A stretch of 50,411 bases of DNA from RGIG990 sp045589455 (GCA_045589455.1 JAZNPC010000089.1:1-50411); one strand, 5' to 3'. Counted from the first letter of the stretch, positions 25,660 through 34,964 are shown. Program-made: numbers and translations. The notes: generated from the sequence alone by a model not told the origin.

Positions 25660-26088
25660 TCAATAACTAAACCATTCATGGAATCCTCCCTTTGCACTTG
25701 GACAACCAGGTGAACTTGGGCGACTTCTTAAATATGCTTTAACACCACATTTTTTACAATAAAAAACTTTTTCTCCAACATCGCCTAACTTATACCAGTT
25801 ATGATAACCATGGTTATCACTATAAGCGCTATTAGGACGAGACACTGTATAAACTACCTTATTACACTTTTGACAAATAAACGCAGTATTACCAACACGA
25901 CCTAGGTTTCCCCAATTATGGTATGTTGCCTTAGAGCAGCCTGATGAACTTGGGCGGTTGGGTGTTGCTATTATGAGTTCACATTTTGAGCACATGTAAA
26001 CGTTACGATTTTCAGCAGCGCACAAAAGTAAAGGAGCAAGAACGACTAGCAACAAAAGCAGAAAAAATTTAGTTTTCATAGCACTCAC
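25660..26088 (-). CDS. Secreted triple Cys-pair repeat protein, unknown function
   Basis: The 142-residue protein begins with a strong signal peptide (about 5-25). The mature part is almost wholly three tandem repeats of 39 residues. Each has a CxxC pair (33/36, 72/75, 111/114), an R-P-[SN]-S turn about 10 residues later, a third Cys in units 1 and 3 (51, 129), and an aromatic [YF]-H-[NE]-W. Units 1 and 2 then continue L-G-x-V-G. The pattern suggests rubredoxin- or ribbon-like metal or disulfide modules in the periplasm. The GTG at 26088 is preferred because AGGAGG stands 6 bases upstream; an ATG at 26079 is the alternative. The start lies inside the end of tsaC, so translation is coupled. 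I know no named family. Confidence 0.8.
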   Translation of the reverse strand: MSAMKTKFFLLLLLVVLAPLLLCAAENRNVYMCSKCELIIATPNRPSSSGCSKATYHNWGNLGRVGNTAFICQKCNKVVYTVSRPNSAYSDNHGYHNWYKLGDVGEKVFYCKKCGVKAYLRSRPSSPGCPSAKGGFHEWFSY

Positions 26089-26668
26089 GTAGCTCCTCCT
26101 CTGAGATTGGTCCTTGTCTAAGTATCTTCAACACTCCATTTGGTGTTACCTCACAAACAGTACTAGAAACACCTATAGTAGCAATTTCTCCTAAGACGAC
26201 AACATCTGCTTCAGGTATAGCTGCCACTGCTTCTGCTGCTGTTAATGCAGGTGCTTCTCCACTAACATTTGCACTAGTTGTTCTTAAGCTACCACCAGCA
26301 GCCACACATAGCTGTTGGGCTATTTCTGAGGCTGGCACACGAATACCTTCTGTGCCTCCATTTTCATAGTGCAAAACCAAGGTTAGTGCCCCGGGCCAAA
26401 AGCGTTTTGCTATTGCCCTTGCCATAGGTGGCACAATTAATTTAGGAAGCTTATCTAGTTCTTCTACACTTGCTAGAAGAAGCTGCATAGGTTTATTTGG
26501 ATCACGAGCTTTTAGCTCAATAATTCTTCGAATACCATCAAGCTTATTGGGATGTGCAGCAATGCCATAAACCGTCTCTGTTGGGAAAAGCACTGTACCA
26601 CCAGCGCTTAAGCAGCTGGCTATGTCATCGAGCATATTAGCTGTAAGTGGTGGTAAAAGCTTTTTCAT
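26069..26668 (-). CDS. tsaC: Threonylcarbamoyl-AMP synthase (TsaC/YrdC/Sua5)
   Basis: The 199-residue protein makes threonylcarbamoyl-AMP from Thr, bicarbonate and ATP for the t6A37 tRNA modification. It has the YrdC core: TVLFPTETVYGIAA (about 25-38), the ATP/Thr loop ELKARDPNKPMQLLLAS near 51-67, LTLVLHY near 93, IRVPAS near 106, TTSANVSGEAP near 129-139 and SSTVCEV near 167. The length matches TsaC without the Sua5 C-terminal domain. It follows the RluA-type gene after one base and overlaps the secreted repeat gene. Confidence 0.93.
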   Translation of the reverse strand: MKKLLPPLTANMLDDIASCLSAGGTVLFPTETVYGIAAHPNKLDGIRRIIELKARDPNKPMQLLLASVEELDKLPKLIVPPMARAIAKRFWPGALTLVLHYENGGTEGIRVPASEIAQQLCVAAGGSLRTTSANVSGEAPALTAAEAVAAIPEADVVVLGEIATIGVSSTVCEVTPNGVLKILRQGPISEEELRECYEN

Positions 26669-26669
26669 A

Positions 26670-27542
26670 TTAACGTGGAGATAGTTTTAGGAAAGTCAAC
26701 CAGCGATGAAACTCTTGTGGCAATGGAGAGAAGACCTTCTTAACCTTATTCTCAAATGGATGCTCAAATTCTAACTCTACTGCGTGCAAAAGAGGATAAG
26801 TAATTTTTTGAAGCTGAGGATTTTCAACAACCTTAAAGCCATAGGTACCATCACCAAGAACTGGATGACGGGCCATTGCTAAATGTTTACGAATCTGGTG
26901 TGTACGGCCGGTTTCAATGCGTACCGATAGATGACTAGCATCCATATTTGCTTGAAGGCAATGGATATTAGAAAGTGCACGCTGACCATCAATAGCTAAA
27001 TCGATAGTTGATGAGGTTGCATCCCATCGTCCATGTACAATGGTACGATATGTCTTTGCTACACAATGACGCTTAAACACCTCGACTATTGCTGAATGAG
27101 CCTCCTCTGTCTTAGAAACAATTAAGCAACCAGTTGTATCTCTATCAAGACGGTGTGACACTTGAAGTGTAGGAATACCTGTTTGCTCTCGTAAAATTGT
27201 TTCTACAGAAATCGCTGCTTCATTCACTAGAATTCCACGAGGCTTGTCTACAACAAGATAATAATCATCCTCAAAAAGTATTTTGATATTCTTTGGGCGA
27301 GAAGAAACTGCTGTCGGTGATTTTACAACTGTTGCTACAGCAATATTATCATTTGTGCGAACCTTATGACGAGCCATCCAAACTAGCTGACCGTTAATTC
27401 GTACCACCTTTGCATCAATCTGTTGCTTTGCAACACGCTTTGATACATTCAATTTTTCTGCTAAATAATCTTGGAGTGTCATACCATTTTCTGGCTTTTG
27501 AACAACCCATGAATTATTATTTTTATTCTGCTTTTTTATCAT
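26670..27542 (-). CDS. RluA-family pseudouridine synthase with S4 domain
   Basis: The 290-residue enzyme isomerises uridines in rRNA or tRNA. The S4 RNA-binding domain is about 20-80 (DYLAEKLNVSKRVAKQQI), and the RluA catalytic motif SHRLDRDTTGCLIVSKT is about 127-143 with the catalytic Asp in RLDRDTTG. LVHAV-type end motifs appear as HPVLGDGTYG near 224. The start is uncertain: in-frame starts at 27554 (ATG) and 27572 (GTG) also exist. All overlap the end of the upstream hypothetical gene, and none has a strong ribosome-binding site, which points to translational coupling. Domain layout fits RluC or RluD; the target base is not determinable. Confidence 0.9.
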   Translation of the reverse strand: MIKKQNKNNNSWVVQKPENGMTLQDYLAEKLNVSKRVAKQQIDAKVVRINGQLVWMARHKVRTNDNIAVATVVKSPTAVSSRPKNIKILFEDDYYLVVDKPRGILVNEAAISVETILREQTGIPTLQVSHRLDRDTTGCLIVSKTEEAHSAIVEVFKRHCVAKTYRTIVHGRWDATSSTIDLAIDGQRALSNIHCLQANMDASHLSVRIETGRTHQIRKHLAMARHPVLGDGTYGFKVVENPQLQKITYPLLHAVELEFEHPFENKVKKVFSPLPQEFHRWLTFLKLSPR

Positions 27543-28029
27543 GGCTATACTCATCTCGCTCGGCAGCTTCACAAGCTTCTGCCTCTGCCATAGCTGTTAA
27601 AACGTTATTGTAGTATTTATCAAAGGAGGCAATTACATGCTCCTTCGTGATTTCTTTAATTGTGATATCTGTTTTATTAAAATCAATTAAAGGGGAGCCT
27701 GTACGGCTCACGCGGAAGTTTCTACTTCCACGCTCTTTATTCTTCACCTCAACATATGGGAAAATGCGATTAGGTAAAGCATAACGATAAATATGGTAAC
27801 AAATCTCATCTGCACCATTGTATGAAACAGTGAATGATATTCCTGATACTGCCATGCATATTTCTGTTGTTCTTCCCTGCTCCTCGAGGCGTTTTGATAT
27901 TTCTTCAAATGCTACCTTTACAACATCAGTAAGAAAGGAAGAGAACTCGGCTTGTTCTGCTGCTGCACGAGATAGCGGAGCATCAGGATTTGAGCCATTA
28001 ACCGGCATACGTAATCGCCAATTTGCCAT
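27523..28029 (-). CDS. Hypothetical protein, coupled to the RluA gene
   Basis: The 168-residue soluble protein has no signal or membrane segment. The middle (about 30-110) looks like an alternating helix and sheet domain (TDVVKVAFEEISKRLEE, then ICMAVSGISFTVSYNG, IFPYVEVKNK, RVSRTGSPLIDF). The end is acidic and Ala/Glu-rich. I do not recognise a family. Its 3' end overlaps the RluA start region by about 20-50 bases, and purN is upstream by 48 bases on the same strand, so it is probably an operon member. AT-rich codons match its neighbours. Confidence 0.7.
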   Translation of the reverse strand: MANWRLRMPVNGSNPDAPLSRAAAEQAEFSSFLTDVVKVAFEEISKRLEEQGRTTEICMAVSGISFTVSYNGADEICYHIYRYALPNRIFPYVEVKNKERGSRNFRVSRTGSPLIDFNKTDITIKEITKEHVIASFDKYYNNVLTAMAEAEACEAAERDEYSHDKKAE

Positions 28030-28077
28030 AAATTTAATTAGTTTAGATTTTCTTGACTAATCATTAAAATTAAAAAA

Positions 28078-28698
28078 TTATTGTTTAATTCTAACGCGAC
28101 GTCCCTCAATTTCCAATTTGTCTGCAGCAAGCAAACGCAATGCTTCTGGATATGCTATATGCTCCTGCACTTGAATACGTGCATGTAAGCTTTCTGCTGT
28201 ATCGCCATCCTCAATAGGGACACACTTTTGGACGATAATTGGACCCGTATCTGTTCCCTCATCAACAAAATGCACTGTGCAACCAGCAACCTTAGCACCA
28301 TAATCAAGTGCTTGCTTCCAGCCAGCAATACCAGGAAATGCTGGCAACAAAGCAGGATGAATATTCAATACACGCTGAGGAAATGCTTGCAACAAGCCCG
28401 GCTTAATGATACGCATAAATCCAGCTAAAACGACAACCTCGGCACCATGTGCCTTTAAGTAATCAATATAGCGCTGCTCTGCCTCTCCCTCTAGCTTTGT
28501 CTTAAATGGAGCTGGATCTAAATAATCAGCAGGAATATTATACTTTGCTGCACGCTCAAGAATTTTTGCACCTGGCACATCAGCAATCACACATACGATT
28601 TCTGCATCTAATGTTCCAGCAAGAATTGCATCTTGAATCGACTGCATATTTGAGCCAGAGCCAGAGCCTAGCACACCAAGCTTCAATTTAGCACACAT
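28078..28698 (-). CDS. purN: Phosphoribosylglycinamide formyltransferase
   Basis: The 206-residue enzyme transfers a formyl group from 10-formyl-THF to GAR in purine synthesis. The phosphate loop is GVLGSGSGSNMQSI (8-21). The folate-site motif NIHPALLPAFPG (about 111-122) holds the catalytic His, and GCTVHFVDEGTDTGPII (about 138-154) holds the catalytic Asp. The length is normal. The ATG overlaps the metY stop as TAATG. Purine genes are not otherwise present, so the pairing with metY may reflect one-carbon and sulfur metabolism or simple operon packing. Confidence 0.96.
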   Translation of the reverse strand: MCAKLKLGVLGSGSGSNMQSIQDAILAGTLDAEIVCVIADVPGAKILERAAKYNIPADYLDPAPFKTKLEGEAEQRYIDYLKAHGAEVVVLAGFMRIIKPGLLQAFPQRVLNIHPALLPAFPGIAGWKQALDYGAKVAGCTVHFVDEGTDTGPIIVQKCVPIEDGDTAESLHARIQVQEHIAYPEALRLLAADKLEIEGRRVRIKQ

Positions 28699-29978
28699 TA
28701 TTTATATGCCTCCGCCATTGCTTGTTCAATATCCGCAATAATATCTTCAGGTGCTTCAATACCAACAGACATACGAATTAAATCTACAGGAATTCCTGCC
28801 TCTGCTAGCTGCTCATCTGAAAGCTGACGATGTGTGTGACTTGCAGGATGGAGAACACAAGAACGAGCATCTGCTACATGAGTAACAATTGAAATAAACT
28901 TCAATGAATCCATGAATTTAATGCATGTTTCTCTACCACCCTTTAGACCAAAAGCAATAACTCCGCAAGTACCCTTTGGCATATACTTCTGTGCTAAAGC
29001 ATAATCCTTATCTTCCTTAAGTCCTGGGAAACGAATCCAAGATACCTCTGGGCGAGCCTGCAAATACTCTGCCACCTTTTGTGCGTTGCTACAATGTCTA
29101 GCAATACGTAGGTGTAAAGACTCAAGGCCTAGATTTAGAACAAATGCATTCATTGGTGCTGGTGAGCTACCTAGGTCGCGCATTAGTTGTGCTACAGCCT
29201 TAACAATATAGCCTGCTTTGCCAAACTTCTCTGCATAGATTAATCCATGGTAGCTATCATCTGGTGTTGTCATTCCTGGGAATTTATCAGCATGAGCAAA
29301 CCAATCAAAATTACCACTATCTACAATTGCACCACCAACCTGAGCAGCATGACCATCCATGTATTTTGTCGTAGAGTGAGTAACAATATCAACACCATAA
29401 TCAAATGGGCGGCAGTTTACAGGTGTTGCAAATGTATTATCAACAATTAAAGGAACACCATGGCTATGTGCTAAACGAGCAAACTTTTCAAAATCCAAAA
29501 CATTTAAGCCTGGATTTGATACGCTCTCACCAAACACAGCCTTTGTATTTGGGCGGAATGCTTTTTCTAATTCCTCTTCAGATGCATTCTGATCGACCAA
29601 TGTAAATTCGATACCCATCTTCTTCATTGTTACAGTGAAGAGATTTGATGTACCTCCATAAAGAGATGCTGTACTTACAACATGATCACCCGCATGAGCA
29701 ATGTTGAAAATTGCAAAGAAATTTGCTGCCTGACCAGAGGATGTAAGCATTGCAGCAACACCACCCTCCATCTCGCAAATCTTTGCTGCTACAGTATCAC
29801 AGGTTGGATTCTGTAAGCGTGTATAGAAATATCCACTTTTCTCAAGATCAAAAAGCTTTCCCATTTCATCACTTGTTGAATATTTCCAGGTTGTATTTTG
29901 AATGATAGGTACTTGACGAGGCTCACCATTACCAGGCTTTTGACCACCCTGGACACAAATTGTATCAATTGAATTCAT
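28698..29978 (-). CDS. metY: O-acetylhomoserine aminocarboxypropyltransferase (MetY)
   Basis: The 426-residue PLP enzyme of the Cys/Met family makes homocysteine from O-acetylhomoserine and sulfide. It has TRLQNPTCDTVAAKI near 56-70, SSGQAANFF near 81, and a PLP lysine in THSTTKYMDGHAAQVGG near 204-220 (the S-[TS]-TKY motif). The C-terminus contains THVADARSCVLHPASHTH near 370-387, typical of MetY rather than MetB. The ATG at 29978 has AAAGGAGAA directly upstream; the longer frame to 30011 lacks a site. It forms a TAATG overlap with purN. Confidence 0.94.
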   Translation of the reverse strand: MNSIDTICVQGGQKPGNGEPRQVPIIQNTTWKYSTSDEMGKLFDLEKSGYFYTRLQNPTCDTVAAKICEMEGGVAAMLTSSGQAANFFAIFNIAHAGDHVVSTASLYGGTSNLFTVTMKKMGIEFTLVDQNASEEELEKAFRPNTKAVFGESVSNPGLNVLDFEKFARLAHSHGVPLIVDNTFATPVNCRPFDYGVDIVTHSTTKYMDGHAAQVGGAIVDSGNFDWFAHADKFPGMTTPDDSYHGLIYAEKFGKAGYIVKAVAQLMRDLGSSPAPMNAFVLNLGLESLHLRIARHCSNAQKVAEYLQARPEVSWIRFPGLKEDKDYALAQKYMPKGTCGVIAFGLKGGRETCIKFMDSLKFISIVTHVADARSCVLHPASHTHRQLSDEQLAEAGIPVDLIRMSVGIEAPEDIIADIEQAMAEAYK

Positions 29979-30025
29979 TGCTTCTCCTTTTACCTTCATA
30001 TATTTAGGCAATATAAATTAAAATT

Positions 30026-32008
30026 TTATTCCTCTTCTTCTTGTTGTGTAGACACAGCCATTTCTGTTGTAATTGCTTCAGATGACAAGCCCGTGCTCTG
30101 TTCTAAATCTATACGAAGAGCATCAGCACCTTCTGAATCTGATATAACTGTTGGTGTAACAAAGATTAAAATATTTGTTTTCTTTTCTTCTGTAGAGTTC
30201 CAACGGAACAACCATCCTAAAAGAGGAATGTCACCTAGTAAAGGAATCTTCTTTTTGACCTCTGCTTTATCATTTCGCATTAGTCCAGCAATAACAATTG
30301 TTTTGCCATTTTCAACTATAACAGTTGTTTTTACCTTACGCTTAGAAATCGTTGGTGCATAATCTGAACTAATGCCTTTATCCGTTACTGCCTCAATGCT
30401 TGGCTCTAGTTCTAGCTGTACAAGACCACCTGGGATAATATGTGGAGTCATTGTAAGCTTTACACCAACATCCATACGTGTGATATTTTGGATAACATCA
30501 CGGTCAGAGCCACTACCTGTAATTGTTGCTTCTGTAATAGGAATGTTATCTACAACAGAGACCTCTGCCTCAACATTATTTTGTGCCCCTAGAGATGGAT
30601 TTGCCAAAATTCTAACCTTGTCACTTCCTTTAATTGCATCAATATTAAACACACCTGGATAATCTGTCACAATATTACCATTTGCGTCTAAATAACTACC
30701 ATGAGCAATACCAAAGGTTAATCCCTGACCAAACATTCCTGAAGAGAGCTGCGTTATTAAACCTGCATTATCTGCCGCAGACCGAGTTGCGCCAGCCAAG
30801 GCATTATCACCTAAAGAATCAGGTGCATTAAGCGCAGTAATTGTTACTCCAAGTTGATCCAAATCTCCCTCAGACACCTCTGCTATAAGCACAGATATAT
30901 GAACCTGCTGAGGCTTAACATCTAGCTCCTTAATTACTGCCTCAATTGCCTTAAAATCTTCTGGTGTTGCATTAACAAGCAAAGTGTTTGACTCCACAAC
31001 AGCCTCAACAGCAACTCGACGAACCAAGGTAGCATCTCCACTACCTGCTGCAAATTTTTCAACAACGGTTGAAATGTTCTTTGCAATATCCTCTGCCTTT
31101 ACATAGTTTAAGCGAATAATATGAAATGAGCTTCTACCTGATGGTGCAGGCACATCAAGCTTTGCAACTAAATCCTTAACAGCTTGAATTTGGCGCTGTG
31201 TTCCCGTAACAACCAAACCATTAGAATGTGTTGAAGCAACAATTGTTGGAATACTCATTGAAACATTATCTGCATATGCAGTACCAGCAGCCATACGATC
31301 TGTTAACTGCTGAGCACGAGAAGGATTTTCAGCAAATGAAGCCGTAATCTGACGAGCTAGTTCTGTTGCATTTGCATGTTGCAATGCAATTACCTCAGTT
31401 GCTCGAGCCATACCTGGCTTATCAAGCTCTCGAACCAATTCCTCAATCTTCTTCACAGAAGAAACTGTATCGGTGATAATAAGATGATTTGTTTCCTCTA
31501 GTGTACTAACTACATTCTGACGATTTAGCTGCTGCTCAAGCATTTTTCTCATTTCTGCAACAGAAACATGCTCCAAACGCATAATACGTGTTACAAGTCC
31601 ATATTCAGGAGATTCACTATCATCTGTAACAATTGTTCCCATGCTGGTTTTACGCTCTGGCATGAGGACTATTCGATTCATCTCTCCATCTTGAACAATT
31701 GTAAAACCAGATGACTCAAGCACTGCAGAGAATAATTTTTCTGCATCCTTTCTTGAAACATTTGGAGAGATAACCGTCAAGGTTCCAGTAATATCCTCTG
31801 CAACTGTATAACGTTTACCAATAAAACCACCAACAACCTGAGCAAAAACGCGTACATCTACTTGCTCAAAGTTAAACATTATGGTATCACCATCTGCCTC
31901 ATTAGCAATTGGTGTTGGTTGTGGTGCTGGCGTAATTTCTTGAGAAAAACAAATTCCGCAAGCTATTGTCAAAAGAAAAGAAAATGCTGATAATTTTGAA
32001 AAATTCAT
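30026..32008 (-). CDS. gspD: Type II secretion secretin GspD
   Basis: This 660-residue outer-membrane channel protein has a signal peptide (about 1-24) and a proline-rich spacer. An N0 domain (about 40-110, NFEQVDVRVFAQVVGG) and three N/KH-type ring domains (about 120-380) follow. The secretin barrel (about 400-635) includes VRILANPSLGAQNNVEAE, VVDNIPITEAT and the ending KKIPLLGDIPLLGWLFRW...KTNILIFVTPTVI. The order and the final motif match GspD rather than PilQ or RcpA. GAGGGAAAA precedes the ATG at 32008. No other gsp gene is adjacent. The prepilin peptidase and a GspG-like membrane protein lie 5-12 kb away. A C-terminal Glu run ends the protein. Confidence 0.93.
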   Translation of the reverse strand: MNFSKLSAFSFLLTIACGICFSQEITPAPQPTPIANEADGDTIMFNFEQVDVRVFAQVVGGFIGKRYTVAEDITGTLTVISPNVSRKDAEKLFSAVLESSGFTIVQDGEMNRIVLMPERKTSMGTIVTDDSESPEYGLVTRIMRLEHVSVAEMRKMLEQQLNRQNVVSTLEETNHLIITDTVSSVKKIEELVRELDKPGMARATEVIALQHANATELARQITASFAENPSRAQQLTDRMAAGTAYADNVSMSIPTIVASTHSNGLVVTGTQRQIQAVKDLVAKLDVPAPSGRSSFHIIRLNYVKAEDIAKNISTVVEKFAAGSGDATLVRRVAVEAVVESNTLLVNATPEDFKAIEAVIKELDVKPQQVHISVLIAEVSEGDLDQLGVTITALNAPDSLGDNALAGATRSAADNAGLITQLSSGMFGQGLTFGIAHGSYLDANGNIVTDYPGVFNIDAIKGSDKVRILANPSLGAQNNVEAEVSVVDNIPITEATITGSGSDRDVIQNITRMDVGVKLTMTPHIIPGGLVQLELEPSIEAVTDKGISSDYAPTISKRKVKTTVIVENGKTIVIAGLMRNDKAEVKKKIPLLGDIPLLGWLFRWNSTEEKKTNILIFVTPTVISDSEGADALRIDLEQSTGLSSEAITTEMAVSTQQEEEE

Positions 32009-32124
32009 TTTTCCCTCATTCTCAATGCATCTATAATGCATAATGTTCGGATTTATGTGCCACTTTTAATTTTAAAGCTAAAACACACAAATGCCGAACA
32101 CCTCAATTATGACCTTTAGGTCTA

Positions 32125-32898
32125 TTATTTTATTAAGCAACCACGCTTAGATGCCTGAACAAATTCTACAAGATTTTTTACTTCTTCTGTTTGCTCAACA
32201 TCATTTTTTATAGCCTCGATTGCTTGGCTTACATTTAGGTTAGAACGGCAAAGAATGCGATATGCTTCCTTTAGTGATTTAACACTTGCCTCAGAGAAGC
32301 CACAACGTGTTAAACGAACAATATTTAAGCCACGTGCGACGCCCTCATCTGTAATCATATATGGAAGTACATCCTGTTTAATTGCAGATGCAGCAGCAAC
32401 CATACAATAGCGTCCAACGCGAGTAAACTGGTGGAAGCCGCACAAGCCACTGATTGTAGCATAATCCTCAACAGTTACCTCACCTGCTAGCTGTGTGCTG
32501 TTTGAAATAATAACGCGATTACCCAATACACAGCCATGAGCTACATGGCAATATGCCATTAATAAACAATCCTTACCGATGATTGTTGACTCACCATCTG
32601 AGGTGCCACAGTTAACTGTTACATACTCGCGTAGAACAGTGCGCTCGCCAATTTCTACATAGGTCTTATTGCCTTCTGCAAACTTAAGATCTTGAGTCTT
32701 TCCACCAATATGAGCAAAAGGAAATACCTGAACCTCATCATGCAAAATTGTGCTGCCACTAATCATCGCATGTCCATGAATTTTTACGCGATTCCCAATA
32801 ACTGCCTCTGGGCCAATCACTGCGTATGGACCTATTTCTACGTCCTCACCAATTTTTGCACCATCCTCAATAATTGCTGTGCTATGAATTTTGCTCAT
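32125..32898 (-). CDS. lpxA: UDP-N-acetylglucosamine acyltransferase
   Basis: The 257-residue left-handed beta-helix enzyme adds the first acyl chain to UDP-GlcNAc in lipid A synthesis. Hexapeptide repeats run from about residue 4 to 185. The family insertion GGKTQDLKF is near 67-75. The catalytic His lies in MAYCHVAHGCVLGN near 119-132. The C-terminal helical part is 190-257. It lies 62 bases downstream of fabZ, the common fabZ-lpxA order. LpxD and LpxC are not in the window. Confidence 0.96.
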   Translation of the reverse strand: MSKIHSTAIIEDGAKIGEDVEIGPYAVIGPEAVIGNRVKIHGHAMISGSTILHDEVQVFPFAHIGGKTQDLKFAEGNKTYVEIGERTVLREYVTVNCGTSDGESTIIGKDCLLMAYCHVAHGCVLGNRVIISNSTQLAGEVTVEDYATISGLCGFHQFTRVGRYCMVAAASAIKQDVLPYMITDEGVARGLNIVRLTRCGFSEASVKSLKEAYRILCRSNLNVSQAIEAIKNDVEQTEEVKNLVEFVQASKRGCLIK

Positions 32899-32960
32899 AA
32901 TATTTTCCTTTATTAATGAATTAACTAAAAAATTAGACTTTTACAAAAGATTGGTAAATT

Positions 32961-33425
32961 TTATCTACGCTCTTTAGGAACAAGCATAAACATAATTTCT
33001 GCTTCTGTAACAACCTTGCCATCTACACGAACCAAGCCCTTAATTTTAGCAGTATTTCTACGTAGAGATAAAAGTGTTGTTTCTAGAAACAACTGATCGC
33101 CTGGACGTACAGGCTTACGGAACTTTGCTTTTTCTACACCCATTAGAAATGTGTCAAAGCCACCAGCTGGAACGTCCTCTTTACCCTCTAGAGTAAGAGC
33201 CATAATACCACCTGCCTGAGCAAGAGCCTCAATTTGGAGTACACCTGGCATGATTGGGAACCCAGGGAAATGACCTTGGAAGAAAGGCTCATTAAAGGTT
33301 GTATTTTTTACAGCCACTTGGAATGTCCCATCTTCACTTTTCTCAATAACTTTATCTACAAGTAAAAATGGGTAACGATGCGGAATAATCTGTTGAATTG
33401 CATCGATATTCAATATTGCGTCCAT
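32961..33425 (-). CDS. fabZ: (3R)-hydroxyacyl-ACP dehydratase FabZ
   Basis: The 154-residue hotdog enzyme dehydrates 3-hydroxyacyl-ACP in fatty acid elongation. It has the FabZ start IQQIIPHRYPFLLVDKV (about 10-26). The active-site His is in FFQGHFPGFPIMPGVLQIEA (about 48-67), and Glu66 follows in the same helix. The product competes with LpxA for hydroxyacyl-ACP, which explains their pairing. A consensus promoter stands at 33490-33518. The start at 33425 is the only sensible one. Confidence 0.96.
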   Translation of the reverse strand: MDAILNIDAIQQIIPHRYPFLLVDKVIEKSEDGTFQVAVKNTTFNEPFFQGHFPGFPIMPGVLQIEALAQAGGIMALTLEGKEDVPAGGFDTFLMGVEKAKFRKPVRPGDQLFLETTLLSLRRNTAKIKGLVRVDGKVVTEAEIMFMLVPKERR

Positions 33426-34068
33426 CTGAATCCTTCAGTTTTAAGTTTTTCGTATTTAGTATTTAATTATGCGATTAAAATTTGTAAAGATTATACAAAA
33501 AAATATGTATTTTTTCAATGAGTAATTAATGTTTATGCGCTAATTAGTGCATCTCAGGTTTTCACCAAATCAATTCTAAATTCAATGGTTAAATGATGAA
33601 ACTTCTAACACAACAAATGGCAACTCTTTCAAGAAATTGGTTCTCTACACTAATTATCTTTTATCCATTTAGTGTTTAATTATCCTTTTCCTCTCAAAAA
33701 AGGGCAAAATTTCTATTAAAAACAGACAACGCTTAAAGCACCAACTTAAACTACCTATATTCCATTTAGAGCAATTTTTTCTCTTTTGGGGATTAGAACA
33801 GTAGTAGTTATACTAGAATTATCGCCAATCTCTACCCTACTGCAAGATAATATAACTAATTTTGTAAAAATCAAAGCTTTTGCTTTGACAAGCGGGTAAA
33901 AAACAATATCTAAACAATACCTTTTTATTCTGCAATTTAAATAATATTTTTAGTCTAACTGCCGAATACTTGGTAAAAACAACCTTTTAGATTTTTATCC
34001 AATTATTTATATATAGCATGTTTTATACATAAAGAGAGCTACATATATACATTGCTTTTCTAACAAAG
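33426..34068. other. AT-rich intergenic region between fabZ and the patatin gene
   Basis: It holds the fabZ promoter at its left end. TCAAAGC/GCTTTGA forms a small hairpin near 33870-33890. No coding frame with a ribosome-binding site, tRNA or terminator is evident over the remaining 550 bases. Confidence 0.6.
33490..33518 (-). promoter_or_regulatory. Promoter of fabZ-lpxA
   Basis: On the minus strand TTGAAA (33513-33518) and TATAAT (33490-33495) are exactly 17 bases apart, about 65 bases before the fabZ ATG. Confidence 0.75.
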
Positions 34069-34908
34069 TTAACCCTTTAATAACGAAAGCTTTACAGCAT
34101 CATAGCCAGCCGCAATCAACTCATTAGATTTCGAAAAATCAAAGGTAGAAAAGTTTTTAGATAACGGCTCTATAAGGATATCGGGTGACTGCTTACTGAG
34201 TGATCTATCTACAGCAATACGTTCTGCTAATCGCCAGGTCCGTTGGATAATATCAAATAAACTAGGTGGATTAGATTTTTTTGGTAAATCTTCATGCAAT
34301 TCTGAATTTACATTTATTGCGATGACCTTAGTTGCGCCTAGCTTTCTAGCTAGATTTACTGGCACAGGATTAATCAATGCACCATCCACTAAATAACGCG
34401 AGTCTTTTTTTACTGGAGTAAATATTCCTGGAATTGAAATAGATGCACGAATTGCATCGGATATACTTCCCGTTGTGAGCAAAACCTCTTCTTCTTTATA
34501 CAAATCTGCTGCAACCGCTCCAAACTTGATATCCAGCGACTCTATTCTAACATTAGGCACAAATTTTGATAGCACCTTCATTGCGCGCTTTCCTTCTAAC
34601 AAACCACCATTATGTGGAATACGTAGCTCAACAAAAAGCGAAGCGGCCTCTATTGGTGTAAGTTTTTTGGCAAACTCGATTACCTTGTCAACTGTGCCTA
34701 ACGCATAGATTGCGGCAGCAACAGCGCCTATACTTGTACCCGTAACTACCTTGGGTTTTATTCCAAGCTCATTTAAAGCCATTATTGCGCCAATATGACA
34801 CCAACCTCTGGCGCCTCCACTACCAAAAGCCACGCCTAAAACTTCTTTCGTATTCTTTTGAGACGAAGTTTTCCAACTAAACTTTTCTTTTATGGAGTTA
34901 AAATTCAT
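34069..34908 (-). CDS. Patatin-like phospholipase (RssA type)
   Basis: The 279-residue cytoplasmic lipid acyl hydrolase has the patatin dyad. The oxyanion loop is GSGGARGWCHIGA (29-41), the nucleophile Ser is in GTSIGAVAAA near 57-66, and the Asp is in VDGALINPVPV near 169-179. Family members hydrolyse phospholipids or lysophospholipids; the natural substrate is unknown. The start has AAGG about 9 bases upstream, just after the ilvC terminator. It is a single gene with no partner. No signal peptide or membrane helix. Confidence 0.9.
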   Translation of the reverse strand: MNFNSIKEKFSWKTSSQKNTKEVLGVAFGSGGARGWCHIGAIMALNELGIKPKVVTGTSIGAVAAAIYALGTVDKVIEFAKKLTPIEAASLFVELRIPHNGGLLEGKRAMKVLSKFVPNVRIESLDIKFGAVAADLYKEEEVLLTTGSISDAIRASISIPGIFTPVKKDSRYLVDGALINPVPVNLARKLGATKVIAINVNSELHEDLPKKSNPPSLFDIIQRTWRLAERIAVDRSLSKQSPDILIEPLSKNFSTFDFSKSNELIAAGYDAVKLSLLKG

Positions 34909-34929
34909 TTGACAGCCTTAAAACAAAAA

Positions 34930-34953
34930 GGCGTGAGCTTTGCAGCCCACGCC
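34930..34953 (-). terminator. Terminator of ilvC
   Basis: GGCGTG-x-GC pairs with GC-x-CACGCC around a TTTGCA loop, followed on the minus strand by TTTTTGTTTT. The patatin gene starts about 22 bases beyond. Confidence 0.85.
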
Positions 34954-34964
34954 ATTTTTAAGAA

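Noticed and set aside
28698..30011. Longer N-terminus for MetY, and similar long frames for gspD, ilvC, HU and ybgC
   Set aside because: In each case the internal ATG has a proper Shine-Dalgarno and fits the family start, while the upstream start does not.
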